Positions 23,501-33,750 of a stretch of DNA of 64,000 nt are shown here, piece after piece. Within the stretch, counting starts at the first letter, position 1, and each line of letters opens with the position of its first letter. The notes under the pieces were generated by a model that worked only from the letters and a program-made list of their open reading frames with translations, did not search any database and had not been told where the DNA came from. A program made the translations under genes and the position numbers. Source of the stretch: Cercis canadensis (Eukaryota; Streptophyta; Magnoliopsida; Fabales; Fabaceae); assembly GCA_003255065.1 (NCBI GenBank), contig QAOA01006558.1, positions 124,001-188,000 of the forward strand. Reading direction: 5' to 3'.

Positions 23501-26500
23501 CTGAGGAACTCATTGTAATCAGCAGCAGAGATGGATACAGTGCCAGAGGAGGAACCATACTGTGCAACATTAGCAACCTTAGAAGGTCGACCATGAAGGA
23601 GAAAATAGTGATCCACTGTATGGCCAATTTTATTGCAGTGAGTACATCGGGGGCGATCTTTATTTCGAGCTCGTTGATCACCACGTCCGCTCTTATCATC
23701 CTCTCGATGGTTCACTTGAGAGGCTAGAATGGTAGAATCAGTTGAGGTACTCGAAACAGAGGTACTTGTTGGTGCGGAAATACGAATTAACTGCTCAAAT
23801 ATCGTGTCCATAGTAGGAACCCCAGGGTTGGCCAGAATTTGATTACGGACCGAATCCAATTCAGAAGGCAGACTAGCAAGTGCAAGGACCATAAAGAATT
23901 TGCCACGATGTGCCTCTTGTTGAGCGACATCAGTTGAGAATGGCATCATCTCATTGAATTCCTGTTGAAGAGTCTCGATCTGCCCCAAATAAGTTTGCAT
24001 ATCCAGATCCTGTTTCTTAAGAGTTTTCATCGGAGAGACAATAGTATACAAACGATTTATATTGTTTGAGTAGAGTTTCTTAGCCTTCTGCCAAACCTCA
24101 TAACAGGTACGATAAGGGCGGTATTGGCCAACAAGAGCACGATCAATAGATTGCCAGAACATTACAGAGATAAGCATCAACTTGCTTCCACTTAGGCTGA
24201 TCTTTAGTAGGGATGTCTTTAATTTGGTTTACTAAATGTTCCTCATGGCCCTGACCTAGAAACCACAACTCTACAGAGGCTGACCAAGTCATATAATTGC
24301 CAGAGTCAGTTAATTTCTCAGCACATATAGTTGGAGTAGAAGAAAAAGTAAGGAATGAATGGTGACCAGAAGTTTCCTTGTCTGAAGAAGCCATTTGGAT
24401 ATGTTACTAACCTTTTACAAAGAGAACAGACTTGTTATGATGCTGTCTAGGTCAGAAAACACCAAAATAAGGGTAGGAAAAGGTCGGAACTACGTTGGAG
24501 GAGAGATTTGGAAAATTTCACGGCTATCGGAGTTGACATGCGCCTCCACGCGCAGAGAAGGTAGCGGCGCGTGTGGGTGCGTGCAGCGTCGGTTGGTGGC
24601 GGGCTTTTGGGGACAGACCGATCGGAGGGTGCTGAGGTTGACTGTGGGGTCAGAATTTTGAATCTTGAGTCCTAGGGTGGCTAGATAGAGACACAACCAC
24701 TAAACCCTAGTATAAGAACACTGCTGGAGTAAGAACACAGCAGGGAAGGAGGGAAAACGCCGTTGGAAAAATTCACAGTGGGAAGGAAGAGGTTTTTCTC
24801 ACTAAAATTCCTCTGATACCATGAGAGAATAGTGGAAAAGGTTGTGAGACTAGCTTCTTACATCTATTATTTATACTAACTGTACAGCAATAACGGGCCT
24901 AATCATGGGCCTAATCATAAGCTAATTACAAGCCTAAAAATATGCTATAATAACTACAGTATTTACAGCTAATATTCTAATAGTTCCTAATATTTGTTGA
25001 ACTATGAATTTGTTCTAGGCTCAACTATACACTATCCTTGAACTTTGCCGTGCATTCGACAAGATATTCAAGGAGCATTTAGACGGAGGGTAATTATCTT
25101 CTACTGTTTTCTACTTTTAATTGTGAATTTTTAGGTCAAGACTATGTTAAGATTATAATTTAACTGTTGTTACTCCCAGCTCTTTTTGCTTTTGGCATAC
25201 TTAATTATTAGAGCATGTCACTTGTGAGATCAATGAAAAACAAAATAAAAGTGAAGGACTCAACAGTTAGTTAAAACCTGATATTTGATTTTATCTTATT
25301 GTTTTGTTTAGGTTGCTGTCTTGTCATGAATTGGATTTGCTAGTCTTGCGAAATATTTTTTTCTTTTGAACAAGCTAATTGCAAGCGGTTTTTTTTGTCT
25401 CCAAACTAATTGCAAGTGTTAATCCTTGGTTTTGTTGTTTAGCTGATTTAGTGGTTTTACCTGCTATTCTTAAGCAATTTAAAATAATTGATTTGAAGAT
25501 TGCTTGTGATCACTGATGAATCTGCTGATAGGTCTCTTTGGTAACTCATAATTCTCTTTATTTATGATTCTTAGGCGGGCTGGAGGAGATAGGATATATA
25601 ATGTCTTTGACAATCAGCTGCCTGCTGCTTTACGAAAGCTTCCTTTTGACCGGCATCTTTCTCTTCAAAATGTAAGGAAAGTGGTGTCAGAGGCTGATGG
25701 TTATCAACCTCACTTGATTGCCCCGGAGCAAGGTTACCGCCGCCTGATTGAGAGTTCTCTCAATTACTTTAGGGGCCCTGCTGAAGCTTCTGTGGATGCT
25801 GTAAGTTGTCCTGGTTGTACTCTTTTTGGATGTCACTTTTCATCTGTCAAGTATCTGTTGTGTTTTTTTGTGTGTGTGTGTGTGTGTGTGTATATATCTT
25901 TATTTGTAGAGTTAATTTTGTTTTCAATGTAGGTTCACTTTGTCTTAAAAGAACTTGTGAGGAAATCAATAGCAGAAACTCAGGTGAAATTCAGGGAGTT
26001 CATTTTATTGTTGCCTTGTTGTACAAAGTGTTAGAATAATCTACAAGGATTCTAGTGTTTGTGACAAAACAGGAACTGAAGCGTTTCCCAACTCTTCAAG
26101 CTGAAATAGCTGCAGCTACAAATGAGGCTTTAGAAAGGTTCCGTGAAGAGAGTAAGAAGACAACTATTCGGCTTGTAGATATGGAATCTTCATATCTCAC
26201 TGTTGATTTCTTTAGGAAACTTCCTCAAGAAGTGGAGAAAGCCGGAAATCCTGCTGTTGCTCCTACTGTGGATCGGTATTCAGAGGGGCACTTCAGGAGG
26301 ATTGGAACAAATGTGTCATCTTATATTGGTATGGTGTCAGATACACTTAGGAACACAATTCCAAAGGCTGTGGTTTATTGTCAAGTCAGAGAAGCAAAAC
26401 AGTCATTGCTAAACCATTTCTACACACAAATTGGGAGGAAAGAGGTACTCTCTCACACTCTCACATTTTATCTATCAACCTATGTTGCATGTGCACTTGT

Positions 26501-28302
26501 ATCATTGTAAAACTCAAATGTTCAAAAAACTGGACCGGTCATTGAACTGGTGAAGGGAGTGGTTCATGGTTTAGCGGTTCCATCGTGGTTGAACCAGAAT
26601 TTTACATTTATATTTTTTTTATAGATATAAATGATAAAAATATTATATTTAGTAGTCAATTGAACAATTAAATTGTTAAAACATGATTATTGTTTGAAAT
26701 AGTCAACTAGATATTAAATATATTAAGACATGCAATTTTCAACACCAATGCACTTAGTAGTCTAGTGATAAGTAGTGTATTTCTCTTGGAAGGGATGCTG
26801 GTTCAATTCACCTCAATGCAACTTGATATTCTTTTTTAAAAAGTGATAGATGTGGCAGTTTTGTATGCTGCCATGTCATCAACTTTAAACCGATTGAACC
26901 ACAATGCGCACCGGTTTGAATGGTTCTTGACCAATTCACTGGTTCAATACTGGTTTTTTGCTACTAAGGCTTTGATGACTGGACTGTCTATGGTCTGGTT
27001 CACGGTTGAACCTGTCCAACTGGCTGGTTCGGTCCAGTTCTCAGAATTATGGTAAAACTAGATGAAAAGTCCTCAGGTCAGATAAACTGACAAAAATACA
27101 TCCTTTCTCCTCATTGACTGCCAAAAATAAGTTGAGCTAATTTATGTTGATGGCTGCAAGATCATTAAGTCCACTTACCTTTTCAAACTCTTATCATAGT
27201 TCTGAAATCTTGACTGGACCGGTTCAGTTTTGTCATTAAAACTGGAGTAGCAATAAACCGATATTGAACTGTTGAACTGGCTAAGAATCGCTCAAATTGG
27301 TAAAGTGTTGTGGTTCAACTAGTTTAGAGTTGATGATAAGGCATTATACAAAAATGCCACATCATCACTTTTTAAAAAGTAATATGAAGTTGCATTAAGG
27401 GGAATCAAACCAATATCCCTCCAAAAAACTACACTACTTACTACCCAGCTACTAAGGGCATTTATGTTGAAACTTGCATATTTCTTATTATGTTTAATAT
27501 TTAGTTGACTATTTCAAGATATTATCATGTTTTAGCAATTTCTTATTAAAATCCCAGTTTGACTACAGTTCATCGAACCACTGTGCTGTGAAACACTTTC
27601 TTTAGCGGTTCAATGATCTGTCCGGTTTTTAGAACAGTGGATTTATCTTTAGCATCTACCTTTTTAAATAACAATACCATACTTCTTTGAGGTGGTGGAT
27701 ACTCTTAAATTTAATATACATTATGAGGTCTTCTCTGCATGATGGTGAACCACGTTTCTTTCCCATGGGAAGTGTAGTAGCTCTGTGGGCTTGTGTTGCT
27801 CTTATCCCACAGGGGGGATATGGGGTGTGGCTTGCTGGGTCTGAAACAGCTTAAAAAAAAATGCTTCTTTTCAGCCTTTGCCTTTTTGCAGCATTTTTAT
27901 GATGCAAACAATAAAGAATACTGATGTGATATCCTAGTCTGCAATTGTTGGGTACTTCGATTTGGTAGGATATGAGATGTAATTTGTGTATTCACATTTT
28001 AGATTTCTTTAGGACATTGTGCACCTAATCGACATTTTGTACCTTGCTGATTTTTGGGAAGAGGAGGATGAAATATGGTCTAATATTAAATATCTATGTT
28101 TTATAGCACGAAGCATTTCTAGATAAGAGAGCATAAATATCCCTTTCTTTGTATTAATGTTCTTCTGTTCCAGGGTAAGCAACTATCGCAATTGTTAGAT
28201 GAAGACCCTGCATTGATGGAGAGGAGACAACAATGTGCTAAAAGGCTTGAACTGTATAAGGCAGCAAGGGATGAAATCGATTCTGTTTCCTGGACACGAT
28301 GA
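14530..28302 (+). CDS. DRP1E: Dynamin-related GTPase, plant DRP1 class (DRP1E-like), 15 exons
   Basis: Exons: 14530-14670, 14846-14909, 15037-15144, 16184-16285, 17674-17724, 17827-17888, 18615-18705, 18794-18858, 18965-19159, 19245-19364, 25019-25089, 25575-25800, 25933-25983, 26073-26444, 28174-28302. All introns are GT-AG and the phases join to 615 aa, close to the usual length of about 610-625. The start [15 protein letters not shown] is typical of DRP1E. GTPase motifs: P-loop GGQSSGKSS (45-53), T72, DLPG (146-149), TKLD (215-218) and NRSQAD (246-251). Middle/stalk sequence and a C-terminal GED (about 520-610) follow. There is no PH or proline-rich domain, as in the DRP1 family, which acts in clathrin-coated vesicle scission and cell-plate membrane tubulation. 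The reading frame looks intact despite a 5.5-kb antisense Copia in intron 10 and hAT MITEs in intron 14. The family call is firm; the E paralogue is inferred from the N-terminus. Confidence 0.95.
16286..17673 (+). other. Intron 4 of DRP1 (1.39 kb), no gene recognised
   Basis: The middle (about 16440-17400) is less T-rich than other introns, with several 65-100-codon open frames on both strands but no domain I recognise. It could be an old insertion; no terminal repeats or target duplication were found. Confidence 0.35.
19430..19590 (-). repeat. 3' LTR of the intronic Copia element
   Basis: On the minus strand it begins TGTTAGAATATTAGC and ends in CA. It differs from the partner LTR at 4 positions. 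Confidence 0.95.
19591..19603 (-). promoter_or_regulatory. Polypurine tract of the intronic Copia element
   Basis: Minus-strand gcttgagggggag abuts the TGTTAG start of the 3' LTR. Confidence 0.85.
20311..20826 (-). repeat. Duplicated RT segment, copy left of gap
   Basis: Begins gacatttggatccattggag and ends gataaaggggcca, exactly as 20965-21478 does. Small indels distinguish the two copies. Confidence 0.9.
20827..20964. other. Assembly gap (138 N)
   Basis: Run of N inside the Copia RT. The sequence before it (20311-20826) and after it (20965-21478) is the same RT segment repeated with few differences, so the gap probably joins two overlapping contigs or haplotypes. Confidence 0.95.
20965..21478 (-). 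repeat. Duplicated RT segment, copy right of gap
   Basis: Near-identical to 20311-20826 and starts immediately after the N run. Confidence 0.9.
24811..24821 (-). promoter_or_regulatory. Primer-binding site of the intronic Copia element
   Basis: Minus-strand TGGTATCAGAG abuts the 5' LTR and matches the 3' end complement of initiator tRNA-Met. Confidence 0.9.
24822..24982 (-). repeat. 5' LTR of the intronic Copia element
   Basis: 161 bp, collinear with 19430-19590. Its plus-strand right end reads TA rather than CA, one of the four differences. Confidence 0.95.
25869..25896. repeat. (GT)n microsatellite in DRP1 intron 12
   Basis: About eleven GT repeats followed by tatatat; likely polymorphic in length. 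Confidence 0.8.
26515..27051. mobile_element. hAT-like MITE A in DRP1 intron 14
   Basis: The termini begin CAAATGTTC and end GAATTATG (CA-starting inverted repeats), and the subterminal sequence is rich in ccggtt/aaccgg strings. An 8-bp duplication GTAAAACT flanks it (26507-26514 and 27052-27059), the size made by hAT transposases. It has no coding capacity. Confidence 0.75.
27195..27639. mobile_element. hAT-like MITE B in DRP1 intron 14, opposite orientation to A
   Basis: It starts CATAGTTCTG and ends TTAGAACAGTG, and its interior (ctttttaaaaagtaatatgaag, tgcattaaggggaatcaaacc) is the reverse complement of matching sequence in element A. Only a degenerate 8-bp duplication is visible. It is the same family as A, 143 bp away and inverted, so the intron transcript could fold back. 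Confidence 0.65.
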
Positions 28303-28863
28303 GCTTGGCTGCTGTTTGACCAGTTCCTTGCCTTGTATAAAAGCCCATAGATAGTAATGGTTTGGGATGGACCCAGATTTAATACCTATGGTAATTAGTT
28401 TTTAATTATTTTACCACTCTTCATTGTTGGACAACATTGGAGCTAATTATTTGTTGTGGATATGTGATGTACATCGATGCAAACCACAAGCTATTGTGAT
28501 ATGTTATGTTAAATCCATTTAGTTATTCTTTTTATATAACCTTTTTTTCCGTAATATATTAACAATATTTGGCTGTTACGTTCTTTATGATTGGATTAAC
28601 AGGAAGATGTGTGCATAATGTAAAAAGCAATTGATAGTCACTAACATGACATTAGATCTTTGGTACACTCACGGGAATAAAAAAACTAAAGAATGGAAGC
28701 ACTTCCTTATATACAAATTGACAAATGGAATTAAGTGGATAACCTTCTCACAGGATGTCTAGGTTGTTGACTAAAATTGTAGTGCATATTTGTTTAGTAC
28801 ATCTATGTGCAAAAACCTTACTTTACCCTTTGAAATTATACCATGGCCCAAAATTTATAAATA
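28303..28863 (+). other. DRP1 3' UTR and downstream flank
   Basis: Non-coding AT-rich sequence after the stop codon. The transcript end is expected within the first few hundred bases; I cannot fix a polyadenylation site. Confidence 0.45.
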
Positions 28864-28998
28864 GTTTAAATTGATTGTAGGTCTCTATAGTTTGAGTGAA
28901 TTTGAATTAGGTTTTTTTGTTTTTTTGGGTCTTTATAATTTGATTTTTTTTAATTGGGTCTATGTTATTATTTTTAGTTATAACTTCATCAGTTTAGT

Positions 28999-28999
28999 N
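28999..28999. other. Single-N assembly seam
   Basis: 32 bp before it (28967-28998) repeat after it (29001-29032) with one difference. Confidence 0.9.
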
Positions 29000-29622
29000 T
29001 ATTATTTTTAGTTATAACTTAATCAGTTTAGTGTTGACATGACAAATGGTTTGTTTATGTGACAATAAAAGAAGCTGATGTGGTGTCAAAGTGATGCAAA
29101 AATTGCTATCTCATCATCTTTCTTCTTCTTCCCTTCTCTCTGTGGAGAAGTGAACATATGACAATTCAAGAAGGTGAGATTACTATCTTGTTTCTTTTCT
29201 ATTACTAATTTTCCTTTTGTAGGGCTTGAGATTTGGACTGGTTTCCCACTGATATCAGTAACATTATTTTTGTTATGTTGCTGTGGAAGTGAAATTTATA
29301 TTGGTTTAGTCATTGAAGACCCAATCTCAGAAGTGGGAGCTCCAAGTTTTGGTCGCTTTCCCAAAATCATCATTGATATCTTCCAATGGGAAAAGAAGGG
29401 AAGATAATTTTATGCCCTTGTCTTGTTTGTTGTCTTCTAGACATATTGTAGGTATCTCACATGTCTCCTTTTTGAGAGATATCATGCTTGTTTGCGCAAT
29501 TACTTGTCTGTATGCTTGTCTTCCACATTGTTAAGATTTCATTTTTTTTTTTTCCAGTTGTTTTGTCTCTATTAATTAGAAATTTTGATCCTTCTTTTTA
29601 ACGATTTTTTGATATTCCAAGG

Positions 29623-29736
29623 TTGAGAACCAGAAGGGGGTTATGAATTTTGATGAGATCTTGCATGAGACTGATGCATTCATGGTGGCACGTGGTGATC
29701 TTGGAATGAAGATCCCTATTGCAAAGATTTTTTACT
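29623..29736 (+). pseudogene. Captured pyruvate-kinase exon fragment
   Basis: Translation gives [20 protein letters not shown] followed by [17 protein letters not shown], the conserved pyruvate-kinase segment that contains the catalytic-barrel motif ARGDLG. It is closest to the plant cytosolic isozymes. An AG just before gttgagaacc (about 29621) and the T-rich sequence before it look like retained intron and acceptor, so genomic DNA rather than mRNA was captured. The open frame runs from the Met at 29643 to 29840, passing from kinase sequence into purine-rich and terminal-repeat sequence, which gives a 65-aa chimeric frame. About 38 residues of an enzyme of roughly 510 residues cannot be catalytic. 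Confidence 0.85.
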
Positions 29737-30015
29737 TGAAGAGAAGGGAAGAAGGTAGAGAGAGAAGAGAAGAAGAGAAGGGAAGGGAAGAAGATGTCAA
29801 TTTTTGTGCCACTTTGGCTTCTTTATTGCCATATAGATAAGTCGTTTGCCATGTTAGCACTAAACTGACAGAGTTATAACTGAGGGTGACGACATGGATC
29901 AAATTCAAGAAAATTTAAACTATAAGGACCTAAAAGAGCAAAAAAAATTATAGGGATTTGATTCAAAATTTGTTCAAATTATAGGTACTTACAGTACATT
30001 TAAACATTTATAAAT

Positions 30016-30549
30016 TGACAATTTTTTTTTAAAAAAGTTTGTTATTACTTTTTTCACATTTGTGAATAGTTATTCGTCGCACTATTAGTTGATAGCCATG
30101 TTAATGGATGACTGACTAATGATTGAACTAAAATTAAGTAATAAAAAAATATAAAGCTTTAATTCGTACAATTGCAAAATGAGTAAAACTCTATTTTTGT
30201 CCTTAAATTTTTTTCAAAATGTCACTTTAATCTTTATTTTTTTTTGTGCCACTCTAGTTTCTTAATTTATGTTTCGTCGGCTAATTTAGTTCTCTGTCTA
30301 GGTCAGTTAATAAGGTTAGATAAAAAAAAAAATTTATGTGGTATGTTAAGTGGTGATGCGACACCTTAAAGAAATTTTAAGTGATTATATGGAACTTTAA
30401 GAAAAATTAAAAGAAAATATTCTCTCTCCCCCTTCATCTCTTTCGTCTCTTCACTCTCTATACCCTCATCTCCTTCTTTATGGCAACTCCGCTTCGTTTT
30501 TTCTCGAAAGGGGTGGATGATCATTAATACACAGACATGTATAAATATG
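30016..30549. other. Intergenic; possible half of another MITE
   Basis: The sequence from about 30180 (gtaaaactctatttttgtcc) to 30420 resembles one terminal arm of a fold-back element, but no opposite arm was found before the Ogre-like insertion. No gene is seen. Confidence 0.35.
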
Positions 30550-33500
30550 TGTAGACACCGTATTTTGCCAGGAGGTTGTTACACATTTTTCAAAAAAAAA
30601 AAAAAGAAGAAAAGAGAAAAAAATTTAATTATTTTTAATTGGGAATTTTTATTTTAAGGTATTGAATGCCTCTTTTAGCTTTTGAATCAAAGTTTTGGTT
30701 TTTGAACATTGGCCCACTTCATTTTAATATAAGTTAGGGAGTCATTTGACCTATTTTTTTTTAAAAAAAATTGAGTTTGGGGCATTTTGATCCATTTGAT
30801 TTATTTTAAATACTTTGTTTGGACATAAAAATTATAATTTTTTGGGCTTTAAGTGATTTTGGGTCAAAACCCATGTTTTGGGCTTGGTTTGTCTTGCTAA
30901 AATCCTAGTTTGGGGGCATTCAGGCCCACCCAATTTTTTATTTTTATTTTTTAATGTTTTTAGTCCAAGTAAATATATTTGTTTGTTAGACTATTTAATT
31001 TTTTTGAGTTTTAATTTGGGACCAATTGGATCAACTTAAGTCCAAGGTTGAGCTTTTTGGGCTCATTTTGACCTAATTTGGCCCAATTGGCTCATTAAGA
31101 TTTTTTTCGATTTTTATTTTTAATCAAAAAAATTAAATAAATTTGTTAAAAATCTGAAGGAGGTCAGCTAGAGTTTAAAGAATTTTTCCAAGCATAAGTG
31201 AAAAGAAATAGCCTCAAGGAAGCTTCATAGAAGTTGCTTGTGCAAGAAAATTTTGGAAAAATTACTAATGGGGGATTCTTAACCTTATTTTTGCATGGAA
31301 AAATACAAATTAGAAGGGCTGAAATCTACAATTTGGTTAGGGCATTTTAGGAAAGAATTACTGGAATTTTCACATACCAAGACTAAAGGAAAGTGGGAGA
31401 AAGGTGCATAAGGGGTATGAAAGGACCAAACTACCCTCAACTTGCTCTCTAAGTTGAGAGGGTTTATTGCATTTAGGAAAAAAAGAGAGGAGAAAGCCTA
31501 AAACAATAATAGGCACTCAAGGTGAAAACAAGAAAAAGGAGAGAGAACTTGAAAAAAATAGATCAAAGAGAGGAAAGTTAAGAGAAAAGTTGAGAGTTCT
31601 TGATATTCTTGGAGAGAAAAATAAAAAACCAAGAGTAGTTTGAGCTTCTTAGAGTTGGATTTTACACCTTTGAGCAAGGAAGATGAGTTTTTTTGAAGAA
31701 CATTAGGTAACATTCACTCTTCTCTTGATTTCTTATCATTCTTTTGTGGGTTTTTGTTGAATCCATGTGAAATGTATGTTTATTTTTGTTTTCCTCTTGA
31801 ATGCCTCTATTTCATTTTAATTCCATGAGTTTCATTTTGATTTTTGTTGTTTTTTTCCCTCTCTTGAATATCCTTTTGATATTTTGGTTTAGGTAGATTA
31901 TGTTTAGTTTCTATTTTGATTATGGTTGAATACTTAGTTTAATGTTGTTTTGCTTGTTTTTACCATATGACATGATTTTGTTTAGGGTTGGTCTTTTTCT
32001 AGCATGGTCTTGGTTGTTGGTATTGTAGGTTTTATATGCTTGCTGCCCTATTATTGTTTTGGTACCATTTGTCATGTATTGTTGGAGTGAACATGCTTCT
32101 TGTGAATTTCTTTTTGAGTATTTTGTTTGTTTTGCCTTTGTTTTCTTGAATGTGTTTTAGGGTTCCTGATTAAAAATCAAAATGATGCTTGACCTTTCTT
32201 AAAAACTTTGTGTTTTGGTCTTAATCTTTTGATTGTTGTCATGTTTAAAATCAAATTGGTCAATTGGGATAGTAATTATCAAATTTGGTTTCTAAATGGT
32301 CATTCTCAGACCTATTAGTCTAACACTGGCAGTTTTCGGTCTTTTGACCATAAATTCCGTTTTACAACCTCAAATGACATGATTCTTATCTTGTTAGAAC
32401 CCTAAGATGTGTATCTTTCATGTGTGTAAATTTCATATTTTTTTTTTCATGTTGCATTTACTCCCAATTTTAATTTGAAAATGACTATTTTACCTGTACT
32501 GTGCAATTGTTAGTTGACTCTGCAGTATTCTATTTTTTGGCCATAACTTGAGTTAGGGATGACATTTTTGTATGATTTTTTATTATTTAGAATCATAAGA
32601 TGTTTTTCTATCTCATGTAAAATTTTGAGGTCAAATCGTATTGGCATGCATTCTCAGATTTCTTTACAAGTTTCCCCTATTTTATGTTTTATTTTCTGTC
32701 TTTGTTGTTCTATTTTTTTATTTTTATTTTGTCTTGTGTTTGCTTGCTATCATTTCTTCCTTTTTTTTTTTATAATTATTTGCATGCTAATTAGAAGTGT
32801 ATGTTGATTACTTTGTTTAACTAAATGTTGTTACCTTACTTTGTATGTCATTTTTATGGTTTTATTTTGACTTTTAATGGTTGCCACATGTGATTTAGTA
32901 TTGTATACATTTTCACTATAAGTTGACATATTTTTTCCTTTATCTTGTCATTTATTGTGATGTGTTGTGGCTGCTCAATTGTTTATGCATATGTTACATT
33001 TAATTTCTTATTTTGAGCTAACTAATGTGTGTTACATGTGAGAGGGAGTCACAATCCTTGGGCCATTAGCAAAACCCTAAGGCGATTCAGAGGCTTGAAG
33101 AGCTTTTATTTATTTTTATTATATTTTTCAATTATGTACCCCTATTGGACAAGGACAAATGTTGTAATACTTAAAATTATGCATTTGCATTGCATATAAA
33201 AAATATATCTATGTCGTGTAGTATTTGCATGTCCCTTCACTTATCATGGAAGGATAGGGCGAGTCAATCCTATATGGGATGCCTTTCTCTATCTGACCTA
33301 GGTAAAGGTAGCCCCACCCTGGACGATCGCTTTATGCGATGAAGGGGTGAAAAGATTTAGGTCTCGGTAGAGAAATAATGCATTGCACGTTTAAATTCCT
33401 TATTTTTACTTTTGTTAGATATTCTAGTAAATGTATTTATTATTTTGGAGTAAATAAAATACACATTTTGACCATATTATGTCCGCACAATTAATTTAGG

Positions 33501-33727
33501 ATAACTGACTTTAGACGGATGTTGTGGGGTGCCTAACACTTACCATAACAGACTCTTGAACCCTTTTTGGTTTGCAGACCATTTTTTTTTAATTTAAAAA
33601 GGGTTTTTCAATTGTTTTCCATTTTCTTAATATAGTTGGTGGCGACTCCAAGTTTTCTTTCAAAAACTAATATTTGTTTTATAAGTTCGTCATCCCTATC
33701 GTAGCGACCTTCGGATACATTGTGACA
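30550..33727 (+). repeat. 5' LTR of the Ogre-like element
   Basis: 3178 bp, collinear with the right copy over its whole length with many substitutions and small indels. No coding sequence; all internal open frames are short. Confidence 0.9.
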
Positions 33728-33750
33728 GTTTGACGACTCCACTAGGGATA
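33728..33750 (+). promoter_or_regulatory. Primer-binding region of the Ogre-like element
   Basis: gtttgacgactccactaggg directly follows the LTR end. A TGGCGACTCY...GGGGA-like string at this site is usual for Tat/Ogre elements, which use a tRNA other than initiator Met. The exact tRNA is an inference. Confidence 0.5.

Larger units (their letters stand above)
19598..24394 (-). pseudogene. Copia gag-pol polyprotein, frameshifted
   Basis: It starts [10 protein letters not shown] at 24394 (gag, UBN2 type). A frameshift occurs near 24165. The zinc knuckle [14 protein letters not shown] (about 23620) has Tyr in place of the last Cys. The protease motif is [10 protein letters not shown] (about 23390). 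The GAG-pre-integrase motif HHRLGHPS ends at an in-frame stop at 22981. The integrase core (21746-22816) shows [16 protein letters not shown] and [15 protein letters not shown] starts at 21736 ([11 protein letters not shown]) and continues across the gap to [11 protein letters not shown] (about 20530-20559). RNase H has [10 protein letters not shown] and [11 protein letters not shown] (19598-19846). Frameshifts near 24165 and 22870 and stops near 22981, 21740 and 20050 make it inactive. Confidence 0.9.
19430..24982 (-). mobile_element. Ty1/Copia retrotransposon inserted antisense in DRP1 intron 10
   Basis: It has 161-bp LTRs at 19430-19590 and 24822-24982, flanked by the perfect 5-bp duplication GTTCC (19425-19429 and 24983-24987). 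On the minus strand the order is 5' LTR, PBS, gag, protease, integrase, RT, RNase H, polypurine tract, 3' LTR. The LTRs differ at 4 of 161 positions, so it is a fairly young insertion. It is the youngest-looking complete LTR element in the window but is already disabled by frameshifts and stops. A 138-bp N run and a duplicated RT segment (20311-20826 and 20965-21478) lie inside; the true length is probably shorter than 5553 bp. Confidence 0.95.
28864..30006. mobile_element. Pack-MULE-like element carrying a pyruvate-kinase gene fragment
   Basis: The termini agtttaaattgattgtagg and cttacagtacatttaaac are the same family as the MITE at 13436-13926. The perfect 9-bp duplication TTTATAAAT flanks it (28855-28863 and 30007-30015), as for Mutator-like elements. 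The inverted arms cover about 28864-29115 and 29790-30006. Between them is about 670 bp of non-repetitive DNA that is absent from the smaller relative, including a pyruvate-kinase exon piece. There is no transposase. A single N with a 32-bp repeat beside it (28999) marks an assembly seam in the left arm. Confidence 0.8.

Noticed and set aside
29174-29407. 77-codon frame inside the Pack-MULE-like element as a second captured gene
   Set aside because: I could not match it to pyruvate kinase or any other family. It may be captured intron sequence, so I list only the kinase exon.
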